Assembly (NCBI GenBank): GCA_964463485.1
Contig: CAYXDO010000151.1
Coordinates: 1-28,637 of the forward strand
Length of the DNA: 28,637 bases
Reading direction: 5' to 3'
Source of the DNA: CAYXDO01 sp964463485
Lineage (GTDB): Bacteria; Myxococcota; Kuafuiibacteriia; Kuafuiibacteriales; Kuafuiibacteriaceae
Each line of letters starts with the position of its first letter. Positions within the stretch are counted from its first letter, which is position 1. Position numbers and translations under genes: made by a program. A model generated the notes under the pieces. The model worked only from the letters and a program-made list of their open reading frames with translations. It ran no database searches and was not told the origin of the DNA. Shown here in pieces: positions 14,901 through 23,516 of the stretch.

Positions 14901-14937
14901 CGAGCACGAGCACGAGCACGAACGAGCACGAGCACGA
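14901..14937. repeat. GAGCAC hexanucleotide repeat
   Basis: Five CGAGCA or GAGCAC units run in a row, interrupted once by an extra A-A step at 14921-14922. The array lies in the 190-base non-coding gap after the last receiver gene. This gap has no other clear signal. The repeat resembles the GGGCAC array at 78-116 on the far side of the signalling block. Confidence 0.75.
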
Positions 14938-15008
14938 AAGTCCGAGCTTCGGAGCATGGTGGAGCATGGGGCGTTGCCCTCTTCGCATCGTGGCCTTAGG
15001 CAGGTACG

Positions 15009-15206
15009 ATGCGGCCGCTTGGGCGCCTCGGCATGAAGTGCAGTGCTGGCTGGGTGTTCCTCACGTTGGTCGGGTGCGGCGAGCGCTCACTCCACCTCGC
15101 GGCGCCCGGTTCAGGCGAGCTAGCGTTCGTTGCGGTCCTCGATTCGTCGTTGCAGGTCATTCGCGGCGCGATTTGGCAGGATGACGTCGAGCTGCTCGCC
15201 CGATGA
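15009..15206 (+). CDS. N-terminal piece of a frameshifted lipoprotein gene
   Basis: This 65-codon frame encodes a lipoprotein signal (VFLTLVGCG, ideal LVGC lipobox) followed by a beta-strand-like stretch (GELAFVAVLDSSLQVIRGA). The piece ends abruptly at TGA 15204-15206. A second frame that continues the same style of sequence opens at 15203. The start region resembles the mature N-termini of the lipoproteins at 16068 and 25804, which are 462-837 residues long. I therefore read this as the first part of one broken gene, not a complete small protein. Alternatives are a genuine small lipoprotein or a sequencing error. Confidence 0.5.
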   Translation: MRPLGRLGMKCSAGWVFLTLVGCGERSLHLAAPGSGELAFVAVLDSSLQVIRGAIWQDDVELLAR

Positions 15207-15703
15207 CCCCCGATGGCGTCGACTGCCAACTCGAGCCCGTCGATACTTCTGCCTGCGAGCTGGTGCGAAAGTCTGATCGAATGAGTGAGCTCGTGCGAGG
15301 CTCGAACGGCGTCTTGTTCGGCATCGACGGACGAGGTGAGATTTACCGTCGCAGCGCTCCGGGCGAGGCCTGGGTATGCCTTCCCGGAGGGCGTACGGTC
15401 AGCCATTCTGGCGAGGAACGAACACTGAGCAGAGCGGCGCTTTGGTCGAAGTACGGGATGGTTCGATCGCTTCGGTGGAGCTGGACTGGGACGATCCGTC
15501 CACGCCGCTCCTCGAGGCGAATCCCGTCCCGGAGTTTTGGTCGATCGACCGGAGCGGGCCCGTCGCCTGGGTGGCCGGTCGGCGGGCGCTGGGCCGGATC
15601 CTCCTGGTGGATGGCCCGCTCGTGGTCGAAGGCTTCTGGCTGGATCGGCTTAGCCGGGGCGTGCTCGCCGACGAGGTGGAGCGTCAGGTACCTCCCGACG
15701 TGA
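15203..15703 (+). CDS. Middle piece of a frameshifted lipoprotein gene
   Basis: The first roughly 80 codons look like real coding (DCQLEPVDTSACELV, GVLFGIDGRGEIYRR, GEAWVCLPGG). This is the strand-rich style of a repeated-blade outer-membrane or periplasmic protein. After about 15440 the frame turns into an Arg/Ser/Trp-rich shadow, while the frame one base back becomes convincing coding. So only about 15203-15440 is likely genuine here. The ATGA overlap with the preceding piece could be true coupling, but a frameshift fits better because neither piece is a complete family member. Confidence 0.4.
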   Translation: MTPDGVDCQLEPVDTSACELVRKSDRMSELVRGSNGVLFGIDGRGEIYRRSAPGEAWVCLPGGRTVSHSGEERTLSRAALWSKYGMVRSLRWSWTGTIRPRRSSRRIPSRSFGRSTGAGPSPGWPVGGRWAGSSWWMARSWSKASGWIGLAGACSPTRWSVRYLPT

Positions 15704-16071
15704 CCGCCGTTCGCGCATATTGTCCGAACGACCTCGTCCTGGGTACCGTGCAATACCTGGCCGGAGATGATGATCCCTTCGTTGGAGGTCAAAGAATCGG
15801 AGCTCTGGAGGCCTGCGGGTCGAAGGTCATGAAGATGTGCCAGCTCGAAGGCTTCAATCGAACGGTAGGCCGGTCGAGTGACGAGTTCGTGGTTCGGTTT
15901 TTGGGGGGTGCGCGAAAGCCAGTCCTCGTGATGAACGAGGGGACGGCCTTTGCGCGAGGAAGCGCCGCCCGGGCGCTCCCGTTCGATCACGTGCTTCGGG
16001 CGACCGAGGGAGCCCGACTCGGCCTGGCGGCCGGTGACCAAGGAAGGCTCTCGGTGGTTCTGAGTCCGTGA
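15376..16071 (+). CDS. C-terminal piece of a frameshifted lipoprotein gene
   Basis: From about 15430 onward this frame is convincing coding (GALVEVRDGSIASVELDWDD, VAWVAGRRALGRILLVDG, GARLGLAAGDQGRLSVVL), with short repeated strand-turn-strand units as in a beta-propeller. The ATG at 15376 lies before the point where the frame becomes good and is probably not the true start. Its stop overlaps the GTG of the next lipoprotein gene (GTGA), so the original gene was coupled to it. I know no function for this family. Confidence 0.55.
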   Translation: MPSRRAYGQPFWRGTNTEQSGALVEVRDGSIASVELDWDDPSTPLLEANPVPEFWSIDRSGPVAWVAGRRALGRILLVDGPLVVEGFWLDRLSRGVLADEVERQVPPDVTAVRAYCPNDLVLGTVQYLAGDDDPFVGGQRIGALEACGSKVMKMCQLEGFNRTVGRSSDEFVVRFLGGARKPVLVMNEGTAFARGSAARALPFDHVLRATEGARLGLAAGDQGRLSVVLSP

Positions 16072-18581
16072 GCTCGTCGCAGTACCCATCGATCCTCTTG
16101 TTGAGTCTGCTCCCGTCGGGTTCGTGCGCGCCAGCGACGATCGAAGTCGGAGTGTCCTCCGACAAGCCTCTCTCGGTCCGAATGGGGCCCGACGGTGCGG
16201 CCCGAGGCGCGTCCTTTCAGCGCTCGATATGGGTGTATCCGGATGAGGTGGTCGTGACCTTCGATTTCGCGTCGACCGACGTGGTGGACGAATGGGGTGG
16301 ACCGCTCGAGGCCTCCGCGGTCGTGTCGGGCGGCGAAGAGGTCGAGAGCTGTACGTTTCCTGTGGCGCTTCCGCCGCTGTCGCTCTTCCCGGGCGACTCG
16401 TGCCCGCTGCCGCGGGTGGCAGCGTGGATCGACGGCCGGCGAGTCGACGACGGGGCCGAGAGTGCGACAATCGTGGAGGTTGCGCGAGCCCGAGTGCGGC
16501 TCTTTCGGGCCGGAGATTCCGAGCCCGAAAAATTGACCTCGCATTCGACCGAGCCGCTCGAGCTTCGGGGACTCCATCCCGAGGAGGGGTTGCTCGCTGA
16601 CCTGGGCACTCCGAACGCCCTAGCGTCTCTCGAGCGCGGCGTGATCGGGCTCTTCTGGGAGGACCATGTCGCGATTCTCGACTCTGCAGGGCGTCGCGAG
16701 CTCCCCACCGTGCCGTGGGAAGGGCCGGTGCTCGCTGCGATCGGCGCGGGTGATCGGTTCGTGGTCTCCGCGTGGCACCTCGGCGTTCCTGGATCCGTCG
16801 AATATTTCGTGGTCACGCTCGACTTGGCGATTCGATCGATCCGCCTCACGGGTCCGGGTCTCGAAGGGAGGGCGTACCGCGCCAAGTCTTTTCGGCCGAT
16901 CCGGGATGGCCGCTTCCTCACGATGGGGGAGCTTGGCGACGACGATCACGCGCTCGCGGCGACGACGGCGGCGCTCCTCGTCTGTGAGTTGGCAAACGAT
17001 AACCTCTCGTGCGAGTCGCTACTCGGCCGCGGAACCCCCGGCGTCACTCGGACGAGCGGGGAGGCCGTGGGCGGAGCCTTGATTGGGGAGACCTCCGCGA
17101 TGATTACCGCCGCAGGCGAGCTCACGTTGGGACCGTTTCGAGACGGATCGTATTGGTCCGAGCCAACTCAAATCGTTGGGCCCGGACTCCTCGGATCGAT
17201 CGGCCGCACACTCACGGGATGTTATCTTCGAGGCGTTTGGACCACGAGCATTTCCGTGGACCGATTTTCCGGTATCGTGCGCCATGAGCCGTCCGGCGTG
17301 GTGGGCATGTGCTCCGGCAATATCGAGCTTCCGGACCGGGTTCGCTATTATTACTCGGGGACGACGGGGGTCGAGGTCTTCGAAGACGGAAGGGTGAGTA
17401 CTTTCGTGGACGCCAGACTCAGCGCAGCGCCATTCGCTCACTCGAGCGTACGTTCCGCGCCGGGCGGGGGCCTGCTAGTGACGACACCCGGTGGGCCCGG
17501 GCTCGTCGTGGATGAGCGCGGCGTCCGTACGCACCTGTATGGGCCTCACACCGCCGCGGAATCGGAGATCTACGCGGCTGGTGCGAATGGGGAGATCGCG
17601 GCGCTCGTCACGGACCCGCCCAACCGACTCTTCTTTGCGCGGGCCGAAGGTCCGGTCGAAGAACGTCCTCTGTTGGGAATCGAAGGGAGGGTGGCCGGCG
17701 TGGCGTTCGATTCGGCGACCGGGGAATGGGTCGCCGTAGGAATGAGCTCCGATCGGTTCGGAACGATTCATCGGATCGAAGCGCAGACGGGTCGAGCTCG
17801 GTTGATTTGGACGTCGCCAGCGGGAGCCTTCATAGACGTCGATGACGTGGCGCCGGGTGTGTTGGTGGCGGCCGGGGATCTGGGGTCGGTGGTGGTGGTT
17901 CGCGGCGACCAAGTTCGGCCGGTCCAGGTGGAGTGGGACGACCCTGGAACGCTCGAGACGGAGGGGCCTCCGAGCCCTCCGTATGAAGGTGAGTTGCTCC
18001 CGGAGGCGATCGCCTTCGGGATGGGGGACCTCTCGTTCGCGGCCGTGGACGGAGAAGGGGGCGTCGGATGGATGGTGGCGCGCAAGGCACACGTCGTCCG
18101 CGTGCAGGCTCTGTTGCCCGAGCCCCGCGCGGTGCGAGTGAGTATACCCATCGAGCTCGCGCAGATTTCCAGGCATTTAGCGAGAAGCGAGCTTGTCCCC
18201 CTGACGGCGGTGCGGGCATTCAGCCCTCGCCACGCCCTCGTGCTGGCTCGCAACAAGAGCTTCGGGGAGCGCGACATCGCGTATGCCTTGGAAGCGTGGT
18301 CCGAGCGGGCGCCTTCCTCCGAGGTGCGCTGGGAGCAGATGGGCTATGAGTTGCCGGACCGGCGCCTCGGCGCTCTGATCAGCGTGCTCGACGTATTCGG
18401 GTCTCGATCGTCGCTGGCGATCCTTCACTACAATTCGGCGAAACCGTTCGGGCACATCGATCGAGTAGGCGCCTCGAACCGAGTCGCGATCTTGACCGAC
18501 CCGCCGGTGGCGGCGGCTCGACTCGACGACGGGACGCTGGTGCTGAGTACGGCGGGCGGCATGATCGTCAGATCGCGTTGA
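16068..18581 (+). CDS. Large lipoprotein, propeller-like, unknown function
   Basis: This is an 837-residue exported protein. The N-terminus SILLLSLLPSGSCAP resembles a lipoprotein signal, with the lipid Cys near residue 20, although the lipobox (SGSC) is imperfect. From about residue 170 to the end it is built of repeated short beta segments alternating with DG or G-rich turns (VAILDSAG, VVTLDLAIRSI, LVVDERGVRTHLYGP, VVVRGDQVRPVQVEWDD), which suggests one or more beta-propellers. The final strand is VLSTAGGMIVRSR. It is probably an outer-membrane-anchored binding or surface protein. The gene is coupled to the broken paralogue upstream and ends one base from the convergent peptidase gene. I cannot assign a function. 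Confidence 0.75.
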   Translation: MSSSQYPSILLLSLLPSGSCAPATIEVGVSSDKPLSVRMGPDGAARGASFQRSIWVYPDEVVVTFDFASTDVVDEWGGPLEASAVVSGGEEVESCTFPVALPPLSLFPGDSCPLPRVAAWIDGRRVDDGAESATIVEVARARVRLFRAGDSEPEKLTSHSTEPLELRGLHPEEGLLADLGTPNALASLERGVIGLFWEDHVAILDSAGRRELPTVPWEGPVLAAIGAGDRFVVSAWHLGVPGSVEYFVVTLDLAIRSIRLTGPGLEGRAYRAKSFRPIRDGRFLTMGELGDDDHALAATTAALLVCELANDNLSCESLLGRGTPGVTRTSGEAVGGALIGETSAMITAAGELTLGPFRDGSYWSEPTQIVGPGLLGSIGRTLTGCYLRGVWTTSISVDRFSGIVRHEPSGVVGMCSGNIELPDRVRYYYSGTTGVEVFEDGRVSTFVDARLSAAPFAHSSVRSAPGGGLLVTTPGGPGLVVDERGVRTHLYGPHTAAESEIYAAGANGEIAALVTDPPNRLFFARAEGPVEERPLLGIEGRVAGVAFDSATGEWVAVGMSSDRFGTIHRIEAQTGRARLIWTSPAGAFIDVDDVAPGVLVAAGDLGSVVVVRGDQVRPVQVEWDDPGTLETEGPPSPPYEGELLPEAIAFGMGDLSFAAVDGEGGVGWMVARKAHVVRVQALLPEPRAVRVSIPIELAQISRHLARSELVPLTAVRAFSPRHALVLARNKSFGERDIAYALEAWSERAPSSEVRWEQMGYELPDRRLGALISVLDVFGSRSSLAILHYNSAKPFGHIDRVGASNRVAILTDPPVAAARLDDGTLVLSTAGGMIVRSR

Positions 18582-18582
18582 C

Positions 18583-21423
18583 TCACTTCGCTCGCTTGCT
18601 CTCTTGAAAGGTGACTTCCAGCGAGACTCGAGCGCCGTTTCGCAGCACGACCGCAGTCACTGTCTCGCCGGGCTTGGAAGCCTCGAGCACGAACATGAGA
18701 TCGGAGACATTGCCTATCTCGTGAGTCCCGAGCTTGATGAGAACGTCGCCTCGTCGGAGCCCGCCCTGCTCTGCGGCGCCGCCGGGTCTCACTCCGTCGA
18801 GGAGCACTCCCTTTGCCCCGCCGGGAGGACCGACGTAGTTGGGGACGGTTCCGAGGGAAGCGTTGAACGTGCGGAGGTCTCCGCGCGGAGCTGGGGAGGG
18901 AACGTTTCGATAGGTCAGTGGAGCACCTCGTCGAACGGTTGAAAGGGCGACCTTCGACACGACTTCGGCGATCTTCGCGGCTCCGATCGCGTTGATGAGC
19001 TCCGGTCTATCGCTGGGTTTGTGATAGTCGTTGTGAGCGCCGGTGAAGAAATGAAGCACCGGCGCGCCAGCCGCGTAGAAGGAGGTGTGATCGCTGGGTC
19101 CGTACCCGTCGCCGCTCGTCGCGCACGTGAGACCCGCCGACGTGCATGCGTCCCCGACGAGGGCCGGCCACTCTTCGGCGGACTCGCCGCCGAGCACACT
19201 CAGCGAGTTGTTGCGCAGGCGGCCGACCATGTCTAGGTTGAGCATCGCCGTCAACTCCTTGGGGGCGAGGCCCTTGGGCGGGTTGCGCACGAGGTGAGTC
19301 GATCCGAGGACCCCGTTTTCTTCGGCCGAGAAGGCGACGAAGACTACGTCACGATTTAGCTCCGATTTCTCGATCGTGAGTTGGCGGGCGATCTCGAGGA
19401 GGGTCGCGGTCCCGCTCGCGTTGTCGTCGGCCCCGAGGTGTGGCTCCGTCTTGTCGGGGGCGAGTGACCCACGACCGCCGTAGCCGAGGTGATCGTAGTG
19501 CGCTCCGATGACGAGCGCGGGTCCAGGTTTGTTGCTCTCTATCTTCCCGACCACGTTGAAGGCACGAGCTCGTTCGGCGATGAGATCGACGTAGATGTCC
19601 GCGGTGACGCGCATCCCATTTTCGAGCTTGGGCCAGAGCGGCGTGAGCTCGGCGCGTTTCGCCGCGACGACGACGATGCCCGCGTCTTGGGATCCCTCTG
19701 GCTCTAGCGCGGGCAGCCGGGCTTCGTCCGGCAGCTTTGCGGAAGTGGAGGTGGACACGGGGTTGTCTACGACGATCAGTGCGACCGCTCCGCGTTCTTT
19801 GGCGGTCCAAGCCTTGAGTCGGATGTCGCCATGCTTTCGTTTCTTGTCCGTCGAGTCGAAGGGTGCGCCTTCCGGAACGAACCTCCGCACGACGACCACC
19901 CGGCCTTTCACGTCGAGACCGGCGTAGTCGTCGACGCCGAGCGCCTCGTCGGATACTCCGTACCCAGCGAGCACCAGCTCGCCGCGCGCTCGTCCGACTT
20001 TGGAGAAACCGAGCGCAGAGAACTCGTCCGACTTCTTTCCGTCGAGTCTCATGGAGGTGCGAGGACCGGATCGAAGTCGAGTGACGACCTCGAAAGTGTG
20101 CCGAAATCCGCGCTGGCCTGCGGGCTTCAGGCCAATTCTCTCGAATTGGCGCTCGAGCCACTCACCGGCCTTTTCGAGGCCCTTGGTGCCGACGCCGCGT
20201 CCTTCGCGAAGGGGGTCCGCAAGCCACGCGACGTCATCCCGGATCCGCTCGGCCGGACCCATCGAGCTCGTCGAGCTGGTTTGGACGCCGGCGTTCCAGT
20301 GCGCTACGAATACGTTGGTGTCGCTCCGGCCGGGCGGAGTCGCTCGATTCGACGCGAACACCAGGCGTGTTCCATCCGGAGAGAACATTGGAAACCCATC
20401 GAACCCGGGCGAGTGGGTGACTCGGGTGAGGTTCGTTCCGTCGACGTCGATCGTCCAGAGCTCGAACTCTCTGCCTTTGGGGTCGCCGAAGTTCGAGGAA
20501 AAGATCACCTTTCGGTTGCCCGGAACGAAGTAGGGTGCGAACGTCGCGGCGTCGAGGTAAGTGAGTTGGACGGGGTCTGACCCGTCCGCGTTGGCGACGA
20601 AGAGCTCGAGCCTGGACGGGCGGACGAGGCCGCGACCCAGTAAGCTCCGAAACTCCTCGAGCTCCGACCCAGGTCTGGGCCGCGAGGCTCGCCAGACCAG
20701 TCTCTTGCAGTCGTCGCTGAAGAAGGCGCCTCCGTCGTATCCTGGCGAGTCCGTGAGTCGCACGACATTGCCGCCGTCGGAGTCCATTCTGTACAAGTCG
20801 ATGTCTCCGTCTCGGACCGACGTGAAGACGATCGATCCGTCGACTTTGCACACGGTGGCTTCGGCGTCGTATCCCTTGGTCTCGGTGAGTCGTCGGAGGT
20901 TCGAGCCGTCGGCGGTAGCTCGAAAGATATCGTACGAGTCATATAGGGCCCAGACATAGCCGAGGCTCATGTCGGGCCGAGGCGGGCACTCTTTGGCGCC
21001 GAGGTGCGTGGAGGCGAAGACGACCTCTTGGTCCCCTGGAAGAAAGAAGGAGCACGTGGTGGCTCCGAAGCCGTTCGACACGGGTCGAATGGTCGGGAGC
21101 CCAGCGACGGCGTCCATTCGTACGATTCGGTCGCAACCCATCCCTTCGAATCGGGACTGCATGACGAGCTGCCGTCCGTCGAATGACCAGTAGGCCTCGG
21201 CGTTCTCTCCTCCGAAGGTGAGTTGGACGAGGTCATCGAGTCCGGGCTCGAGCGCGTTCTCGGGAAAGGGCGCTGGCGGACGCTTCTCTACGAGCGGCAG
21301 GTCCGGAGGGGAGATTGTGTCGTCGAGAGGCTTCGGAACGGGCTCGGCCGAGGGCTGAGTTGCGCAAGCGATGTTCCACGACGAGCAGAGGAGAGCCATC
21401 GATCCAAAGGCGGAAGGGTGCAC
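18583..21423 (-). CDS. PD40-M28 metallopeptidase-PDZ protein
   Basis: This 946-residue exported protein joins a TolB-like PD40 propeller (about 60-375; repeats such as GYDAEATVCKVDGSIVFTS and GFDGFPMFSPDGTRLVFASNR), a protease-associated insert (about 480-615), an M28 zinc peptidase (about 620-830) and a PDZ domain (about 865-940). The two-zinc site is visible: H642 and D644 (AHYDHLG), D667 (GADDNASG), E701/E702 (AEENGVLGS), D731 (LDMVG) and H801 (YHKPSD). It should cleave N-terminal residues from peptides in the periplasm or outside the cell, with PDZ and propeller guiding substrates. NIAC (17-20) looks like a lipobox, but the leader has no positive charge; GTG 21423 or ATG 21399 may start it. 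Confidence 0.92.
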   Translation of the reverse strand: MHPSAFGSMALLCSSWNIACATQPSAEPVPKPLDDTISPPDLPLVEKRPPAPFPENALEPGLDDLVQLTFGGENAEAYWSFDGRQLVMQSRFEGMGCDRIVRMDAVAGLPTIRPVSNGFGATTCSFFLPGDQEVVFASTHLGAKECPPRPDMSLGYVWALYDSYDIFRATADGSNLRRLTETKGYDAEATVCKVDGSIVFTSVRDGDIDLYRMDSDGGNVVRLTDSPGYDGGAFFSDDCKRLVWRASRPRPGSELEEFRSLLGRGLVRPSRLELFVANADGSDPVQLTYLDAATFAPYFVPGNRKVIFSSNFGDPKGREFELWTIDVDGTNLTRVTHSPGFDGFPMFSPDGTRLVFASNRATPPGRSDTNVFVAHWNAGVQTSSTSSMGPAERIRDDVAWLADPLREGRGVGTKGLEKAGEWLERQFERIGLKPAGQRGFRHTFEVVTRLRSGPRTSMRLDGKKSDEFSALGFSKVGRARGELVLAGYGVSDEALGVDDYAGLDVKGRVVVVRRFVPEGAPFDSTDKKRKHGDIRLKAWTAKERGAVALIVVDNPVSTSTSAKLPDEARLPALEPEGSQDAGIVVVAAKRAELTPLWPKLENGMRVTADIYVDLIAERARAFNVVGKIESNKPGPALVIGAHYDHLGYGGRGSLAPDKTEPHLGADDNASGTATLLEIARQLTIEKSELNRDVVFVAFSAEENGVLGSTHLVRNPPKGLAPKELTAMLNLDMVGRLRNNSLSVLGGESAEEWPALVGDACTSAGLTCATSGDGYGPSDHTSFYAAGAPVLHFFTGAHNDYHKPSDRPELINAIGAAKIAEVVSKVALSTVRRGAPLTYRNVPSPAPRGDLRTFNASLGTVPNYVGPPGGAKGVLLDGVRPGGAAEQGGLRRGDVLIKLGTHEIGNVSDLMFVLEASKPGETVTAVVLRNGARVSLEVTFQESKRAK

Positions 21424-21465
21424 GAGCTGTTTGTGCCGTCGAGGCGGGCGGGAGGCAACTCATCT

Positions 21466-22329
21466 GTGCGGTCTCGGAGTGCGGAGGGAAAGCGCCACTT
21501 GACCGGAGCCTTCGCTAAGCCCGCCTGTGCCTGCGTGCTCTCTCGCCCGACGTTCGACGACCTCGTCGGTGAGGTGCGGCATGCCGTTCGGGGGTTCGCT
21601 CCCGCGTATTCGCTCGACGTGATCGGCCGAGCGCCGGGGGGCCGAGAACCCCTCCTTCGGGTGACGAGTCGCGGCCGGAAGAACGGACTCGTCGTGGTGG
21701 CGGGATTTCATGGCGAAGAGCCTGCTGGTCCGACCGCGCTGGGTCTTCATCTGCATCACCTGCTTGGTCGGGCGCTGCGCCTCCGAGTCCCGCTGGCTAT
21801 CTTCCCTGTGGCGAACCCGTCGGGTTACCTCCGGCAGGCCCGAGACAGCGCGGAGGGGCAACTCACGAACGCGGGATTCGCACACCACTTCGATCGGCCG
21901 TGCCTCGAGTCGGCGGCGCTCAAGCGCAGCCTGGAGCGTTATGACCCGACTGTCTTTCTCGACCTTCACGAGGACGACAAGTCAGCCGCCGGGTATCTCT
22001 ATTCGTTCGGGGACGAAGCTCTGGCGTCGAGGGTCGTCCAGACGTTGCGAAGCTTCGTACCCATTCTCGCCGGACCCATTCCGAGGAGCCCCGAGTTGGT
22101 CGTCGTGGACGGGCAAGTACGAAACCACTGCGACGGCAGCGTGGAGGACTGGATGAGTCACCGCGGTGGGTTCGCAAGCTTGGCCACGGAGACCCCGACC
22201 GCCCTGCCGCTCGAGCTGCGGGTGGCTGCGCAGCTCCGGGTCGTCGACGAATGCCTCGAGGCCGTCGCGCGGCTCCGCTCGACCTTGCGCTCGCGCCGCT
22301 CGCGTTTATCGGGTAGCGTTCCCGAGTGA
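21466..22329 (+). CDS. M14-family zinc carboxypeptidase-like protein
   Basis: This roughly 287-residue protein has the M14/succinylglutamate desuccinylase-like fold. Zinc ligands are H82 and E85 (GFHGEEPAG) and H168 (FLDLHEDD). NPSGYLRQAR is the substrate-carboxylate region, and E242 (ATETP) is the likely catalytic Glu. It would remove a C-terminal residue or amide-linked acyl group, possibly from peptidoglycan peptides. The frame is open back to 21223, but that part lies inside the divergent peptidase gene. GTG 21466, with GGGAGG about ten bases upstream, is preferred. There is no clear signal peptide. Its stop overlaps the PKD lipoprotein start. Confidence 0.8.
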   Translation: MRSRSAEGKRHLTGAFAKPACACVLSRPTFDDLVGEVRHAVRGFAPAYSLDVIGRAPGGREPLLRVTSRGRKNGLVVVAGFHGEEPAGPTALGLHLHHLLGRALRLRVPLAIFPVANPSGYLRQARDSAEGQLTNAGFAHHFDRPCLESAALKRSLERYDPTVFLDLHEDDKSAAGYLYSFGDEALASRVVQTLRSFVPILAGPIPRSPELVVVDGQVRNHCDGSVEDWMSHRGGFASLATETPTALPLELRVAAQLRVVDECLEAVARLRSTLRSRRSRLSGSVPE

Positions 22330-23303
22330 TGAGCTTCATGCGTTCGAGGTTCGGCCTTGGGTTGTCCTTGGGTTTGGCCATGCCATCGGCCTGTGGAGGC
22401 GGGGAGACGCGCGTCAACCAAGCACCCACCGCAGTGGCTGGAGACGACCGGACGGTCGCCCGGGGGGCCATGGTGCTTCTGGACGGGGAAAAGAGCTCGG
22501 ACCCCGAAGGGGACAAGCTCAACTTCACCTGGGTGCTCCGAACGCCGACCGGGAGCAGCTCGATGCTGAGCGATTCAAACACGGCTCGGGCTCGCTTCGT
22601 GGCAGACGTCAAAGGAGAGTTCGTGGCGACCCTGACCGTCGACGATGGTCGAAAGTCCAGCGTCCCCGACGCCATGACCGTCTCCGTGGCAAATCGCAGA
22701 CCCATCGCCAAAGCGGGACCCGACCGTGTGCGAACGATCGGAGCCCCCGTTGAGCTCGACGCGACCGAGAGCTCGGACCCAGACTCGGATCCACTCACCT
22801 ACCATTGGGTCGCAACCCGAGCTCCGTTCGGCAGCAACTTCCTCCCAGAGAATGACCGCCTCCCCAAGACGACGGTGACTCCAGACCTGGCCGGAGAGTA
22901 CGAAGTCACCATCGAAGTCTTCGACGGAACGGCCACGGCGACCGACGGTTTCGCCCTCAGGGTTCGCAGTGCGAACCACGCCCCGGTGGCCCGAGTAGGC
23001 CCAGACCAACAGGTCTCGGTCGGACAACCGGTCACTCTCGATGGCTCCTCGAGCGACGACCCGGATGGTGACTCCATCACCTACTCGTGGAGCGTCGAAC
23101 GCCCAGCGTCCAGCCTCGCCAACTTCGACGACCGTACCCTTGCTCGGCCGGTCCTCATCCCCGACGTTCCCGGAGAATACACCGCTTTTCTCGTGGTCTC
23201 CGACGGCGAGGAGACGAGCCCGTCCGCCCGCACGCGGGTGATCGCCAGCGTCCAGAGCACCGACGCAGGAGTTGCGGACGCCTCCTCCCTCGACGCAAAC
23301 TAG
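22326..23303 (+). CDS. Lipoprotein with three PKD-like domains
   Basis: This is a 325-residue surface lipoprotein. The signal RSRFGLGLSLGLAMPSAC is followed by a Gly-rich linker and three immunoglobulin-like PKD modules of about 90 residues (33-121, 124-214, 218-308). Each opens with (P)xAxAGxDRxV, carries SSDPxxDxLxYxW in the middle and ends GEYxxxxxVxDG. PKD modules mediate binding between proteins or to polysaccharides on the outside of the cell. There is no catalytic domain. Start is GTG 22326 or ATG 22329, overlapping the M14-like gene by 1-4 bases, so the two are likely coexpressed. The short tail is Asp/Ala/Ser-rich. Confidence 0.9.
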   Translation: MMSFMRSRFGLGLSLGLAMPSACGGGETRVNQAPTAVAGDDRTVARGAMVLLDGEKSSDPEGDKLNFTWVLRTPTGSSSMLSDSNTARARFVADVKGEFVATLTVDDGRKSSVPDAMTVSVANRRPIAKAGPDRVRTIGAPVELDATESSDPDSDPLTYHWVATRAPFGSNFLPENDRLPKTTVTPDLAGEYEVTIEVFDGTATATDGFALRVRSANHAPVARVGPDQQVSVGQPVTLDGSSSDDPDGDSITYSWSVERPASSLANFDDRTLARPVLIPDVPGEYTAFLVVSDGEETSPSARTRVIASVQSTDAGVADASSLDAN

Positions 23304-23516
23304 TCACCGGACAAAACCACAGAGGGAGCCGAAGCCCACAGAGCACTCAGATGATGAAAATGAGCAGCTCCGAGCCCGGACGGAATTTGAAGACACCCCC
23401 AAACTATGACCGGGAATGGCGCAATATTTTCGAATTGTCCCGCACGATGAATTGAGATAGCTCGAAAGGGCTCCATTCGAGCCTTCTGGGCTTGGGAGCA
23501 GAAAGAGTGCGATCCA

